The notes beneath the pieces are model-generated. The model did no database searches and had not been told where the DNA came from. It saw nothing but the letters and a program-made list of their open reading frames with translations. Positions 44,157 to 53,377 of a stretch of DNA of 61,994 bases are shown one piece after another. The translations under genes and the position numbers were made by a program. Positions within the stretch are counted from its first letter, which is position 1; the number at the start of each line of letters is the position of its first letter. Origin of the DNA: Thermodesulfovibrionales bacterium. Lineage in GTDB: Bacteria; Nitrospirota; Thermodesulfovibrionia; Thermodesulfovibrionales; Dissulfurispiraceae. Where the stretch lies: positions 1 through 61,994 of the forward strand of contig JASEGS010000004.1 of the NCBI GenBank assembly GCA_030017995.1, given 5' to 3'.

Positions 44157-44463
44157 CTAAAAAGCCTCCTTTATTGATTAGGTATCGTGTATGAATTTTA
44201 TTGAATCGCCCGATATGCAGTCAAGGCGATAAGCCGAAGCCATGCATTTATAAGGCAAGGCAGGTATGGATGAAAAGTCTTTATCAGCGATACCTTAACG
44301 CCGAACCCTCGCACCGTTTAAGGGCAACTTCAATATCACCTTTCAATTAAACAATAAAAACAGGCTCTAATAATATCATCGCATTGATAAAGACTTTGAA
44401 GCCGTGCCTGCTTTGCCTTGATTACATATTAAGGACAGGAATTTGTGGTAAAATCTAAGCGAT
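44157..44463. other. Gene-free stretch holding MITE-like copy D
   Basis: About 300 bp between the divergent osmC-like gene and nadB. It contains repeat copy D and, at 44446-44454, an extended -10 (TGTGGTAAAAT) that would start nadB transcription ~3 nt before its ATG. No convincing -35 is seen. Confidence 0.6.
44252..44419 (+). mobile_element. MITE-like element, copy D
   Basis: Ends aaggcaaggcagg and cctgctttgcctt are near-perfect inverted repeats. The interior matches copy A (cagcgatacct, gccgaaccctc, caatatcacc, aaacaggc, atcgcattgataaagac), with a different flank. Roughly 80% similar to copies A/B by eye. Confidence 0.82.
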
Positions 44464-46080
44464 ATGCAGAGCATAGCCACAGATTTTCTCATTATCGGAA
44501 GCGGAATCGCAGGCCTCAGGGCAGCTATGGAACTCGCCAAACATGGCAATGTCCTTGTCGTAACAAAAGACCTGCCGACAGAAAGCAGCACCGAATACGC
44601 ACAGGGAGGGGTTGCGGTAGCGCTCAGCGATGAAGACGAAGTGGGAATTCATTTTGAAGACACAATAAAGGCAGGCGACGGACTTTGCAGGGAAGATGCG
44701 GTGAAGGTCCTTGTTGAGGAAGGCCCCGCAAGAATCCTCGATCTTATTGACTGGGGCGCTGAATTCGATAAAGAAGGCACAAAACTGGCGTTCACGATGG
44801 AGGCTGCTCATACGAAAAGGCGAATCCTGCATGCCCATGGCGACTCTACAGGCAGGGAGCTGATGAGGGTCTTAACTAACAAAGTCGCGTCTCTTTCGAC
44901 TGTTCGGCGACTGCAGTTCTCTACGGCGGTTGACCTTATAATTCAGGACGGAAGTTGCGGAGGCGCATATGTCTTAAAAGATAATGAGATTATCACTATT
45001 TATGCAAAGGCTACGCTTCTTTCGACAGGCGGGGCAGGACAGGTTTATTCGAGGACGACAAATCCGGCAGTCGCAACCGGAGACGGAATGGCGATCGCAT
45101 ACAGGGCAGGCGCAGTCCTTGAGGATATGGAATTCGTTCAGTTTCATCCGACCGTTCTTTTCGCTCCGTCCGCTCCTCAATTTTTATTAAGCGAGGCTAT
45201 GAGGGGAGAAGGAGCGGTTTTGAGAAATATATTTAAAGAGTCGTTCATGAAAAATTACCACCCTGACGCGGAGCTCGCTCCGAGGGATGTTGTATCACGC
45301 GCCATTATATCCGAAATGGTAAGGACAAGCAGCAATCATGTATTTCTCGATCTGACCCATCGGGATGCCGAATTCGTAAAAAACAGATTTCCGAGAATTT
45401 ACTCCACATGCCTTCAATATGACCTGAACATAACAAAGGATATGATACCGGTCTCTCCTGCTGCTCATTACATGATGGGCGGAGTGAAGACTGATATTAA
45501 TGGGGCTACAAACATAAAGGGACTCTATGCAGCAGGAGAGGTTGCCTGTACAGGTGTTCATGGTGCTAACAGACTGGCGAGCAACAGCCTGCTCGAGGGG
45601 CTTGTTTACGGCTATAGGGCGGGAGTTGCGGCAGCACAGCAAGGAGCAGAAGTCAGAGAAGGGACTGTCCCAGATTTACGGACTGGTTCATCAATAGCTT
45701 TGAGCGAAGTCGTAGAATCGGGACTGTCCCTGCGGGGCAGCAATCTTTCAAATCTTCGGTCTTCTGAACTTGAGGAAATACGGACTTCTCTCCGCAGGCT
45801 TATGTGGGATCGGGTTGGGATCATAAGATGCGGAGAATCGCTGAATGACGCGATGAAAAATCTTTTAAAATGGAAATATATTCTGGATATGGACTTTAAC
45901 ACAAGGCGCGGGCTTGAGTTAAAGAATATGCTTACAGTCGCATTCATGATCACGGAGTCGGCTCTTGCAAGAAAGGGCAGCGTTGGCGCGCACTATCGTT
46001 CGGATTTCAAGGAGAAAGACGAAAACTGGCAGAGGCATATAAGTGTAGTAAAAACATCCGAAGGGATGAAGGTGTCATAA
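44464..46080 (+). CDS. nadB: L-aspartate oxidase
   Basis: A 538-residue flavoprotein starting NAD synthesis. ATDFLIIGSGIAGLRAAMELA (FAD site), TEYAQGGVAVAL, GEDT-type DTIKAGDGLCREDAVK, HTKRRILHAHGDSTGREL, STGGAGQVYSRTTNP, EFVQFHPT, DVVSRAI, YMMGGVKTD and GANRLASNSLLEGL are present. The linker after that (~residues 395-440) is repeat-derived: two GGGACTGTCCC palindromes 59 bp apart and degenerate heptads. An anaerobic organism would use fumarate or a quinone as acceptor. Confidence 0.95.
   Translation: MQSIATDFLIIGSGIAGLRAAMELAKHGNVLVVTKDLPTESSTEYAQGGVAVALSDEDEVGIHFEDTIKAGDGLCREDAVKVLVEEGPARILDLIDWGAEFDKEGTKLAFTMEAAHTKRRILHAHGDSTGRELMRVLTNKVASLSTVRRLQFSTAVDLIIQDGSCGGAYVLKDNEIITIYAKATLLSTGGAGQVYSRTTNPAVATGDGMAIAYRAGAVLEDMEFVQFHPTVLFAPSAPQFLLSEAMRGEGAVLRNIFKESFMKNYHPDAELAPRDVVSRAIISEMVRTSSNHVFLDLTHRDAEFVKNRFPRIYSTCLQYDLNITKDMIPVSPAAHYMMGGVKTDINGATNIKGLYAAGEVACTGVHGANRLASNSLLEGLVYGYRAGVAAAQQGAEVREGTVPDLRTGSSIALSEVVESGLSLRGSNLSNLRSSELEEIRTSLRRLMWDRVGIIRCGESLNDAMKNLLKWKYILDMDFNTRRGLELKNMLTVAFMITESALARKGSVGAHYRSDFKEKDENWQRHISVVKTSEGMKVS
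45661..45775. repeat. Repeat-derived linker in nadB
   Basis: gggactgtccc at 45661-45671 and again at 45720-45730, then weak heptads caatctt, tcaaatc, ttcggtc, ttctgaa, cttgagg (45741-45775). Confidence 0.5.
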
Positions 46081-46082
46081 GC

Positions 46083-47492
46083 ATGCGTAAAGCCAAGATA
46101 GTCTGCACAATAGGTCCTGCGTCAAGTGATAGAAAAGCAATCAGCGCTTTGATTAAAAACGGCATGAATGTGGCGCGGCTCAACTTCTCTCACGGAAACC
46201 ACGAGACACACAGAAAAGTCGCAATGCTTGTGAGGGAGGAATCATTAAAACAAAAAAAAGTAGTAGCTATCCTTCAGGACCTGCAGGGAATAAAGATCAG
46301 GACAGGCTTGGTTAAAGACGATTCCATGATGCTTAAAACAGGAGATGATGTCTATCTTTATTCCGGAGACGATGTGAGCGATAACGAGTCCATTTATATT
46401 ACATATCCTGCTTTGCTTAAAGATGTTAAATCAGGAGACAGGATATTTATTGACGACGGGCTTATAAAGATTGAAGTGAAGGGGAAGACGAAAAATGCAT
46501 TGCGCGCAAAGGTTGTTGAAGGAGGGTTTTTAAAATCAAAGAAAGGCGTAAACTTTCCGTTTACGAAGACGACACTCCCGGCATTTACAGAGAAAGACAG
46601 GAGGGACCTCGAATTAGGTCTTAAGTTAGGAGTTGATTATGTGGCTATATCATTTGTAAGGACAGCGGAAGATATTGAGCGTGTGCTTCAATGGGCCAAA
46701 GGGAAAAAACTAAAACTGCCTCCATTAATTGCAAAAATAGAAAAACCAGAGGCATTGGAAAATATTAATGATATTATGGGAACAGTTGACGGGATTATGG
46801 TGGCGAGGGGCGATCTGGGCGTAGAAATGCCTGCTGAGGAGGTGCCGTTGATTCAGAAAAAGCTCATTGACCTTGCGAATAAAAAAGGCAAACTTGTGAT
46901 AACAGCAACCCAGATGCTTGAATCAATGACCCAGCACACGCGGCCTACAAGGGCAGAGGCCTCTGATGTTGCAAATGCGGTTTTGGATGGAACTGATGCC
47001 TTGATGTTGTCGGCTGAGACTGCATCAGGAAGATACCCTGTTGACTCAGTGAAGATGATGGATACCATCATAAGACATACTGAGAGAGGCTTTCCCCGTA
47101 AGCTCGTGTCTTCATATGAAATAGGCAGAACTTTTCCTGAAGCTATTTCAGACAGCGCATGCAAGGCAGCACATGATATAAATGCAAAGGCGATTGTTGT
47201 CTTTACCCATTCTGGATTTACTGCCGGACTCATTTCCAAACTGAGACCTCAAGTGCCTGTAATTGCCTTTACCCCTGATGGGGATGTGCTCAGAAAGATG
47301 GCTCTATATTGGAATGTAGTTCCGATGTTGATAGAAAGAAGCAATACAGAAGACATTGATTCATATTTCATGGCAGATATGGAAAAGAAGCTTCTGAAAG
47401 AAATGCAGTTTAAAAAAGGCGACAGCATTGTTTTTGTTGCGAGCTCTTCTTTTTTAGGCAAGCCGAATATTATAAGACTGCATAAGCTCTAA
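46083..47492 (+). CDS. pyk: Pyruvate kinase
   Basis: A 469-residue glycolytic enzyme. IVCTIGPASSDRKAI, NGMNVARLNFSHGNHETH, DLQGIKIRTG, IAKIEKPEAL (catalytic Lys), GIMVARGDLGVEMP, ITATQMLESM, TRAEASDVANAVLDGTDALMLSAETASGRYP. The C-terminal effector domain (AIVVFTHSGFTAGLIS) is complete. PEP balance links it to the aromatic genes that follow. Starts 2 bp after nadB. Confidence 0.97.
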   Translation: MRKAKIVCTIGPASSDRKAISALIKNGMNVARLNFSHGNHETHRKVAMLVREESLKQKKVVAILQDLQGIKIRTGLVKDDSMMLKTGDDVYLYSGDDVSDNESIYITYPALLKDVKSGDRIFIDDGLIKIEVKGKTKNALRAKVVEGGFLKSKKGVNFPFTKTTLPAFTEKDRRDLELGLKLGVDYVAISFVRTAEDIERVLQWAKGKKLKLPPLIAKIEKPEALENINDIMGTVDGIMVARGDLGVEMPAEEVPLIQKKLIDLANKKGKLVITATQMLESMTQHTRPTRAEASDVANAVLDGTDALMLSAETASGRYPVDSVKMMDTIIRHTERGFPRKLVSSYEIGRTFPEAISDSACKAAHDINAKAIVVFTHSGFTAGLISKLRPQVPVIAFTPDGDVLRKMALYWNVVPMLIERSNTEDIDSYFMADMEKKLLKEMQFKKGDSIVFVASSSFLGKPNIIRLHKL

Positions 47493-47506
47493 AATAATCG
47501 TTCGCT

Positions 47507-47664
47507 GGCAAATGACAGGCAGATTCATGCCTTTATAATCGACAACGTCCTATTATTTATCCGTTCTGCCTTTATCTATTTAGTGTTAATCTGTTGTTGA
47601 TTATGCCTCATAGGTTTTCTTTATAAGGTGTCGTATAAAGTCATTCACCTGCCTGTCATTTGCC
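47507..47664. mobile_element. 158-bp TIR element between pyk and pheA
   Basis: ggcaaatgacaggcag (47507-47522) and ctgcctgtcatttgcc (47649-47664) are exact inverse repeats. The match continues inward (CTTTATA..CGACA) to ~38 bp. Same length and end pattern (caaa..gcagg..ctttata..cga) as copies A-D, so probably a distant relative, fifth in the window. Confidence 0.7.
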
Positions 47665-47685
47665 TTTTATGGTTCGCTTTAACCG

Positions 47686-47715
47686 TTGAAAAAATAAGGA
47701 ATATTCCTGTATCAT
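47686..47715 (+). promoter_or_regulatory. Promoter for pheA-hisC-aroF-tyrA-aroA, probably leaderless
   Basis: TTGAAA, 18-nt spacer, TATCAT ending 8 nt before ATG 47724, with no ribosome site. The spacer contains the 12-bp palindrome aggaatattcct (47697-47708), a candidate operator. Confidence 0.55.
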
Positions 47716-47723
47716 TAAAAACA

Positions 47724-48815
47724 ATGTCTGAAAATAAAGAGATAAATGCCCTAAGAAATGCGATAGACTCTATTGATTCTCAGATAGTCGAGCTTTTGAA
47801 TAAACGGGCAAGTGTGGCTATAGAGATAGCCAATATAAAGAGAAAGGCCAATCTCAACTTTCATGCGCCTGAACGTGAGAGGGCGATTCTTGAACGCATT
47901 GTGGCGCTGAACAAAGGACAGTTCCCAAATGACGCATTAAAAGTGATATTCAGAGAAATTATGTCAGCATCACTATCGCTTGAGGAACCTTTGAAAGTGG
48001 CTTACTTTGGACCCGAGGGCACATTCACTAACCTTGCTGCACTAAGGCACTTTGGATCTTCAGCCAAATATATTCCTATTGAAGGCATAAAGGGTGTTTT
48101 TGACGCAGTAGAAGGCGGCAAAGCAGATTACGGGGTAGTGCCTATAGAAAATTCCAATGAAGGTGTTGTCAGTTACACGCTGGACATGTTTATGGATTAT
48201 GACCTCAAAATATATGCAGAAGTGATGTTGGAGGTTTCCCATAATCTCCTTTCAAAGAGCGGGGACCGGTCAATAATTAAGCGCATATATTCATTCCCTC
48301 AGGCCACTGCCCAGTGCAGGGTATGGCTTGAATCCAATATGCCTCACATTCCAATTGTTGAATCCACGAGTACTGCGAGGGCAGCGGAACTCGCATCCAG
48401 CGATGAGGACGGCGCTGCTATTGCCAGTGAACTTGCAGCCCGATTATATGACCTCCAGTTTATTGAAAGGCATATAGAGGACAACAAGAACAACTATACA
48501 AGATTTCTGGTTATAGCAAAGAATTATCCATCAAAAAGCGGCAAGGACAAAACATCTATATTATTTTCAGTTAAAGACAAGCCCAGTGCCCTTTATGAGG
48601 TGCTTCTTCCGTTCAGGAAAGCAAAGATAAATCTCACAAAGATAGAGTCGAGGCCTTCCAAAAAGAGGGCATGGGAGTATATATTCTTTGTTGATATGGA
48701 AGGCCATATTGAAGACAAAAAAGTCAAAAAGGCAATAGACGAGATAAGGGATGCCTGTCTTTATCTAAAAAATCTTGGCTCATATCCTGTTGATGAAATG
48801 ACCGGGAAGGAATAG
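47724..48815 (+). CDS. pheA: Chorismate mutase/prephenate dehydratase
   Basis: A 363-residue bifunctional P-protein. Residues ~5-85 are the AroQ mutase (LRNAIDSIDSQIVELLNKRASVAIEIANIKR). Residues ~92-265 are the dehydratase (VAYFGPEGTFTNLAAL, VPIENSNEGVV, NKNNYTRFLVI). A C-terminal ACT domain (TSILFSVKDKPSALYEVL, KIESRPSK) gives phenylalanine feedback. ATG 47724 is used; the longer frame runs back into the TIR element. Confidence 0.95.
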   Translation: MSENKEINALRNAIDSIDSQIVELLNKRASVAIEIANIKRKANLNFHAPERERAILERIVALNKGQFPNDALKVIFREIMSASLSLEEPLKVAYFGPEGTFTNLAALRHFGSSAKYIPIEGIKGVFDAVEGGKADYGVVPIENSNEGVVSYTLDMFMDYDLKIYAEVMLEVSHNLLSKSGDRSIIKRIYSFPQATAQCRVWLESNMPHIPIVESTSTARAAELASSDEDGAAIASELAARLYDLQFIERHIEDNKNNYTRFLVIAKNYPSKSGKDKTSILFSVKDKPSALYEVLLPFRKAKINLTKIESRPSKKRAWEYIFFVDMEGHIEDKKVKKAIDEIRDACLYLKNLGSYPVDEMTGKE

Positions 48816-48818
48816 GTT

Positions 48819-49946
48819 GTGTCTATGATTGAACCGCTGGGGTATGTATCAGAGATTAAACCTTATGTGCCCGGGAAACCTCTGAAAGAGCTTGAACGCG
48901 AACTGGGCATAAGTGAAAGCATAAAACTGGCTTCCAATGAAAATCCACTTGGCCCATCAAAAAAGGCCATAGATGCATTGCGAGATTATCTTTTAAATGG
49001 ATGCGAACTCAACCGTTATCCTGATGGCAGTGGATATTATCTGAAAAATGCCCTCGTTGATAAACTCAGGATTTTGGGTTCAGAATCCGAAAATCGAAAA
49101 CCGAAAATTGAAATTGATAATATCATTCTCGGCAATGGTTCCAATGAGTTGATTGACATTGCAGTTAGGACTTACATGGGGACAGGAGATGAGGCTATAA
49201 TGGCAAACCCATCTTTTGTAGTCTATTCCATGGCTATCAGATCGGTTGGCGGAAAGGCGGTAGAAATCCCTCTCACCGACCACAGACATGACCTGATGAA
49301 AATGGCGGATGTCATAACTGACAAGACAAAGATGGTTTTTATAGCAAACCCCAACAACCCCACCGGGACCATGAACAAAAGGGATGAGTTTAAAAGGTTT
49401 ATGGACAGAATCAGGGATGGTATCCTTGTGGTTGTTGATGAGGCTTATTATGAATATGTATCTGATAATGAATATCCCGAGACTATCAGATATTTTATGG
49501 ACGGCAGGGATATTCTTATTCTGAGGACATTTTCAAAGGCGTACGGCCTTGCAGGGCTTAGGATAGGATATGGCTTTGCAAGGAAGGATATCATAAATGA
49601 AATGAATAAAATAAGGGAGCCATTTAATTCCAATACAATGGCTCAAGTAGCAGCAATGCATGCATTAGAAGATGAAGATCATGTGAAAAAATCAATTGAA
49701 ATAAACGAACAGGGCAAACAGTTCCTTTACAGAGAGCTTGATTCCATGGGTCTGACATATGTGCCAACAGAGGCAAACTTTATATATGTGTCCTTAGATA
49801 TGCAGGCGGATGAGGTCTATAATGCTCTGTTAAGAGGGGGCGTTATAGTAAGACCTGTGGGACCAAGGGAAATAAGAGTAACAATCGGTTTGCCGGAGGA
49901 AAATAAACGCTTTATTGAAGCGATAAAAACAGTCATAAGCAATTAA
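48819..49946 (+). CDS. hisC: Histidinol-phosphate/aromatic aminotransferase
   Basis: A 375-residue class I/II PLP aminotransferase. [53 protein letters not shown] and the Schiff-base Lys in [17 protein letters not shown] are present. In this operon (pheA-hisC-aroF-tyrA) it probably also aminates phenylpyruvate and hydroxyphenylpyruvate. GTG 48819 has AAGGA 7 nt before it; ATG 48825 is possible. A heptad tract at 49081-49115 adds [13 protein letters not shown] in the loop before IILGNGSNE. Confidence 0.92.
   Translation: MSMIEPLGYVSEIKPYVPGKPLKELERELGISESIKLASNENPLGPSKKAIDALRDYLLNGCELNRYPDGSGYYLKNALVDKLRILGSESENRKPKIEIDNIILGNGSNELIDIAVRTYMGTGDEAIMANPSFVVYSMAIRSVGGKAVEIPLTDHRHDLMKMADVITDKTKMVFIANPNNPTGTMNKRDEFKRFMDRIRDGILVVVDEAYYEYVSDNEYPETIRYFMDGRDILILRTFSKAYGLAGLRIGYGFARKDIINEMNKIREPFNSNTMAQVAAMHALEDEDHVKKSIEINEQGKQFLYRELDSMGLTYVPTEANFIYVSLDMQADEVYNALLRGGVIVRPVGPREIRVTIGLPEENKRFIEAIKTVISN
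49081..49115. repeat. Heptad tract inside hisC
   Basis: cagaatc, cgaaaat, cgaaaac, cgaaaat, tgaaatt. Confidence 0.85.
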
Positions 49947-49960
49947 ATGGATAGCGAGCG

Positions 49961-49989
49961 TCTTCCCCGTGGTCTTGCCACAGGGAAGA
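49961..49989 (+). promoter_or_regulatory. Hairpin before aroF
   Basis: tcttccccgtgg and ccacagggaaga pair (11 of 12) around a 5-nt loop, 5-10 nt before the aroF GAGGAGG. It could affect translation or protect the mRNA. Confidence 0.45.
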
Positions 49990-50007
49990 TCAATAGAGGA
50001 GGAAGTC

Positions 50008-51033
50008 ATGGATATTATAGTCTTAAAGCCTGATACATCTGAGTATGACGTCAGGCATATTCTTAAGAAACTCGAGAGCAAAGGTCTTAAAGCCACGGTA
50101 TCTTCAGGTACAGAGAGGACTATCATCGGTGTAATCGGAGATACATCCAAAGTAACAGAAGAGGAAGAGGATGCAATCCGTGCTATGACAGGCGTGGAGA
50201 ATGTAGTCAGGATATTAAAGCCGTATAAGCTTGCAAGTCGGGAATTCAAGAAAGAAGATACAGAAATAGATGTTAAGGGGAATGTAATCGGCGGCAAAAA
50301 AATTCATGTGATAGCAGGACCGTGTGCTGTTGAGAACAAGACAATCATGATGCATATAGCAGAGGAAGTTAAAAGAGCGGGCGCTACCTTTTTGAGGGGC
50401 GGCGCTTATAAGCCGAGGACATCACCTTATTCATTTCAGGGGCTTGGTGAGGAAGGGCTCAAATATCTATCGGCGGCAAGAGAGAAGACAGGATTGCCGA
50501 TCGTTACAGAGATAATGGATCCGAGGGATTTAGATGTAATCACGAAATACGCGGATGTGATTCAGATAGGCGCGCGTAATATGCAGAATTTCAGACTGCT
50601 TCTTGAGGTCGGCAAGGTCGATAAACCAGTTTTGCTTAAGCGGGGACTTTCTGCCACCATTAAGGAATGGCTCATGTCTGCAGAATATATAATGTCACAG
50701 GGCAATCAAAAGGTGATGCTTTGCGAAAGGGGCATCAGAACATTTGAGACAGCAACAAGGAATACACTCGATCTTAGCGCAGTGCCTGTGCTGAAAAGAT
50801 TGACACATCTTCCTGTTGTGGTTGATCCGAGTCATGGAGTCGGCAAGTGGGATCTTGTAGCGCCCATGGCAAAGGCTGCTGTCGCTGTAGGCGCGGATGC
50901 TCTAATAATAGAAGTACATACAAATCCAGCAGAGGCGCTTTCTGACGGTGAGCAGTCTTTGAAACCTGACCTGTTTATGAAATTAATGAAGGAATTAGCG
51001 CCAGTTGCTGAAGCTGTCGGAAGAGAAATATAA
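50008..51033 (+). CDS. aroF: 3-deoxy-7-phosphoheptulonate synthase (type I-beta)
   Basis: A 341-residue DAHP synthase. Residues 1-70 form a ferredoxin-like regulatory domain ([21 protein letters not shown]). The catalytic barrel has [69 protein letters not shown] and [15 protein letters not shown] sets ATG 50008. First step of the shikimate route. Confidence 0.96.
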   Translation: MDIIVLKPDTSEYDVRHILKKLESKGLKATVSSGTERTIIGVIGDTSKVTEEEEDAIRAMTGVENVVRILKPYKLASREFKKEDTEIDVKGNVIGGKKIHVIAGPCAVENKTIMMHIAEEVKRAGATFLRGGAYKPRTSPYSFQGLGEEGLKYLSAAREKTGLPIVTEIMDPRDLDVITKYADVIQIGARNMQNFRLLLEVGKVDKPVLLKRGLSATIKEWLMSAEYIMSQGNQKVMLCERGIRTFETATRNTLDLSAVPVLKRLTHLPVVVDPSHGVGKWDLVAPMAKAAVAVGADALIIEVHTNPAEALSDGEQSLKPDLFMKLMKELAPVAEAVGREI

Positions 51034-51038
51034 AAACA

Positions 51039-51094
51039 GTCAAGAGTTATGAGTCAAGAGTTATGAGTCAAGAGTTATGAGTCAAGAGTTAAAG
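51039..51094 (+). repeat. 14-bp tandem repeat forming the tyrA leader
   Basis: Three exact copies of gtcaagagttatga (51039, 51053, 51067) and a partial fourth (gtcaagagttaaag). Each full copy carries an ATG; the first two open five-codon frames (MSQEL) whose TGA overlaps the next ATG by ATGA. The third ATG is the tyrA start. Confidence 0.95.
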
Positions 51095-51949
51095 AAGGAA
51101 GTTTTTTTTAATAAAGCAACTATCATCGGCGTGGGTCTTTTAGGCGCATCTTTTGCACTTGCCCTGAGAGAAAAAAATCTTTGCAAGACCATATGCGGAT
51201 ACGGCAGGAAAGAGGAGAATTTAAAAAGGGCGAAAGATCGAAAAATAATTGACGACTACAGCCTCGATGCGGCAAAGGCATGCGAGGACGCAGACTTGGT
51301 AATCCTGTCCACGCCTGTAGGACTATTTAAAGAGATTGCTGAGAATATAAAAGGAGTCCTAAAAAAAGGAGCGATAGTAACGGATGTAGGAAGCGTAAAA
51401 GGAAGGCTCGTTTATGAATTGGAGTCGGCGATGCCTGATGGGGTTTATTATATCGGCTCACATCCGATAGCAGGCAGCGATAAGTCTGGAATCGACGATG
51501 CGAGAGCAGATTTGTTCAATAGTGCGAGGTGCATTATTACGCCGACAGAAAATTCCGGTGAATCCGCAAAGAAAAAGGTTGCGTCTCTATGGGAAGCCTT
51601 GGGAGCAAAGATTGAGCTGATGGATCCGATGAAGCATGACGAGATTTACGCTATAGTCAGCCATTTCCCTCATGTAATAGCATACGCTATAGTGAACACC
51701 GTAGGAGAGATAGATTCGAAATACATAGAATATGCGGGCAAGGGTTTTAAGGATACGACGAGGATTGCATTGAGCTCCCCTGAGATGTGGCGCGATATAT
51801 CTGTTTTCAATAAAGACAATATAATTAAGGTCATAGATGTCTTCAGGAAGAACCTCGATAAGATCGAAAATATGCTTAACTCTTCAGATGCCTCCAGGAT
51901 TGAAGATGAATTTACAACGGCTCAGGAACTGAGGAAGAAGCTGAAGTAA
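51077..51949 (+). CDS. tyrA: Prephenate dehydrogenase
   Basis: A 290-residue NAD-dependent enzyme of tyrosine synthesis. ATIIGVGLLGASFALALRE (NAD site), ADLVILSTPVGLFKEIA, VTDVGSVKGRLV, GSHPIAGSDKSGIDDARADLF, VSHFPHVIAYAIVN and GFKDTTRIALSSPEMWRDI are present. Its start ATG 51077 lies in a 14-bp tandem repeat with no normal Shine-Dalgarno, suggesting translation by coupling through the mini-ORFs. Three bases separate it from aroA. Confidence 0.94.
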   Translation: MSQELKKEVFFNKATIIGVGLLGASFALALREKNLCKTICGYGRKEENLKRAKDRKIIDDYSLDAAKACEDADLVILSTPVGLFKEIAENIKGVLKKGAIVTDVGSVKGRLVYELESAMPDGVYYIGSHPIAGSDKSGIDDARADLFNSARCIITPTENSGESAKKKVASLWEALGAKIELMDPMKHDEIYAIVSHFPHVIAYAIVNTVGEIDSKYIEYAGKGFKDTTRIALSSPEMWRDISVFNKDNIIKVIDVFRKNLDKIENMLNSSDASRIEDEFTTAQELRKKLK

Positions 51950-51952
51950 TTC

Positions 51953-53254
51953 ATGAAACAGGCAGAGATCACAAAAGTCAAATCCCTTAAGGGCGAGATA
52001 ATACCGCCTCCTGACAAATCAATATCCCACAGGGCAGTGATGTTTGCCTCTATTGCCAAAGGCAGGAGCATTGTCAGAAATTTTTTGAGGGCTGAAGACC
52101 CGATAAGCACCATGAATGCCTTTCGCTCGATGGGGACCGAGATAGAAGAAAAGGCAGGCAATGCGCTGATTATTCACGGCAAAGGACTGCATGGGATCAA
52201 AGAGCCGTTCGATGTTATAAACTGCGGGAATTCCGGAACGACTGTAAGGCTTATTTCAGGCATACTTTCGGGCAATCCATTTTTTTCCGTCCTCACAGGA
52301 GACGATTCATTAAAGCAGAGGCCGATGGCGAGGGTTATCGCCCCATTGAAAGATATGGGGGCTGAGATCTCCGCGCGGAATGGAGATAAATATCTGCCGA
52401 TGGCAATAAATGGCAGGCGACTGAAGGCGATAGATTACAAGATGCCTGTCGCGTCGGCTCAGGTGAAGTCATGCCTGATACTCGCCGGGCTTTATGCTGA
52501 CGGCACAACCGCAATAACGGAACTCCAAAAATCCCGGGACCACACAGAGAGAATGCTCAGATCAATGGGAGCAAATATTGAAGTTGACGGGCTTGTTATA
52601 AAGGTAAAAGGTCAGGCAGGCCAAAGCGAATTAACTCCTATTGATGTTACGGTTCCAGCGGATTTTTCTTCAGCTGCTTTTTTCATAGCAGCGGCGCTGA
52701 TGGTTCCTAATTCGGAGATTTTGATAAAAGATGTATGCGTCAACCCGACAAGAACAGGCATGCTTGATGTAGTAAAAAATATGGGCGCCAATGTGAGGAT
52801 AGAAAACATAAGGGACGCCTCTGGAGAGCCTGTGGCAGACATTTATTGCAAAAACTCAGGCAGCTTAAAGGCTGTAAAAATAAGCGGAGACATAATGCCT
52901 TCTTTGATAGATGAATTCCCGATCCTCTGCGTACTCGCTACACAGGCTGAAGGTGTTACCGAAATCAGAGGCGCTGAAGAGCTGAGAGTTAAAGAATCAG
53001 ACCGTATAAAAGCGATGTCAGTGGAACTGAAAAAGCTCGGCGTTGAGCTTGAAGAATATCCAGACGGAATTTCGATCAAAGGCAAGGCGTCTCTGAAAGG
53101 CGCTGTAGTTGAAAGCTATCATGACCACAGAATAGCAATGTCCCTCGCAATAGCCGCGCTCGCGGCACAAGGCACAACCATCATCAATAACTCATCCTGC
53201 GTTGACATATCATTTCCGGGGTTTTTTGAAGAATTAAAAAGAATAACAAGCTGA
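51953..53254 (+). CDS. aroA: EPSP synthase
   Basis: A 433-residue 3-phosphoshikimate 1-carboxyvinyltransferase: GEIIPPPDKSISHRAVMFAS, CGNSGTTVRLISGIL, DSLKQRPMARVI, ASAQVKSCLILAGLYA, VPADFSSAAFFIAAA, RVKESDRIKAM and HDHRIAMSLAIAAL. Last gene of the aromatic cluster; a hairpin follows. Confidence 0.96.
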   Translation: MKQAEITKVKSLKGEIIPPPDKSISHRAVMFASIAKGRSIVRNFLRAEDPISTMNAFRSMGTEIEEKAGNALIIHGKGLHGIKEPFDVINCGNSGTTVRLISGILSGNPFFSVLTGDDSLKQRPMARVIAPLKDMGAEISARNGDKYLPMAINGRRLKAIDYKMPVASAQVKSCLILAGLYADGTTAITELQKSRDHTERMLRSMGANIEVDGLVIKVKGQAGQSELTPIDVTVPADFSSAAFFIAAALMVPNSEILIKDVCVNPTRTGMLDVVKNMGANVRIENIRDASGEPVADIYCKNSGSLKAVKISGDIMPSLIDEFPILCVLATQAEGVTEIRGAEELRVKESDRIKAMSVELKKLGVELEEYPDGISIKGKASLKGAVVESYHDHRIAMSLAIAALAAQGTTIINNSSCVDISFPGFFEELKRITS

Positions 53255-53281
53255 AGGTTTAAGAAATTTAATTAGGTAATA

Positions 53282-53312
53282 CCCAAATCCAGCGATAAAC
53301 GCTGGATTTGGG
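53282..53312 (+). terminator. Hairpin after aroA
   Basis: cccaaatccagcg, loop ataaa, cgctggatttggg: 13 perfect pairs, but the following bases are A-rich rather than T-rich. Confidence 0.6.
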
Positions 53313-53377
53313 AAATTAAAAGAATTGAAACTGTTGAAAAAATTGATACTTGCTGAGGCACAGGCAAGCGCAATAGC

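Noticed and set aside
51039-51094. Possible CRISPR array in the tandem repeats
   Set aside because: Units are 7, 8 or 14 bp with no spacers, and no cas genes are present.
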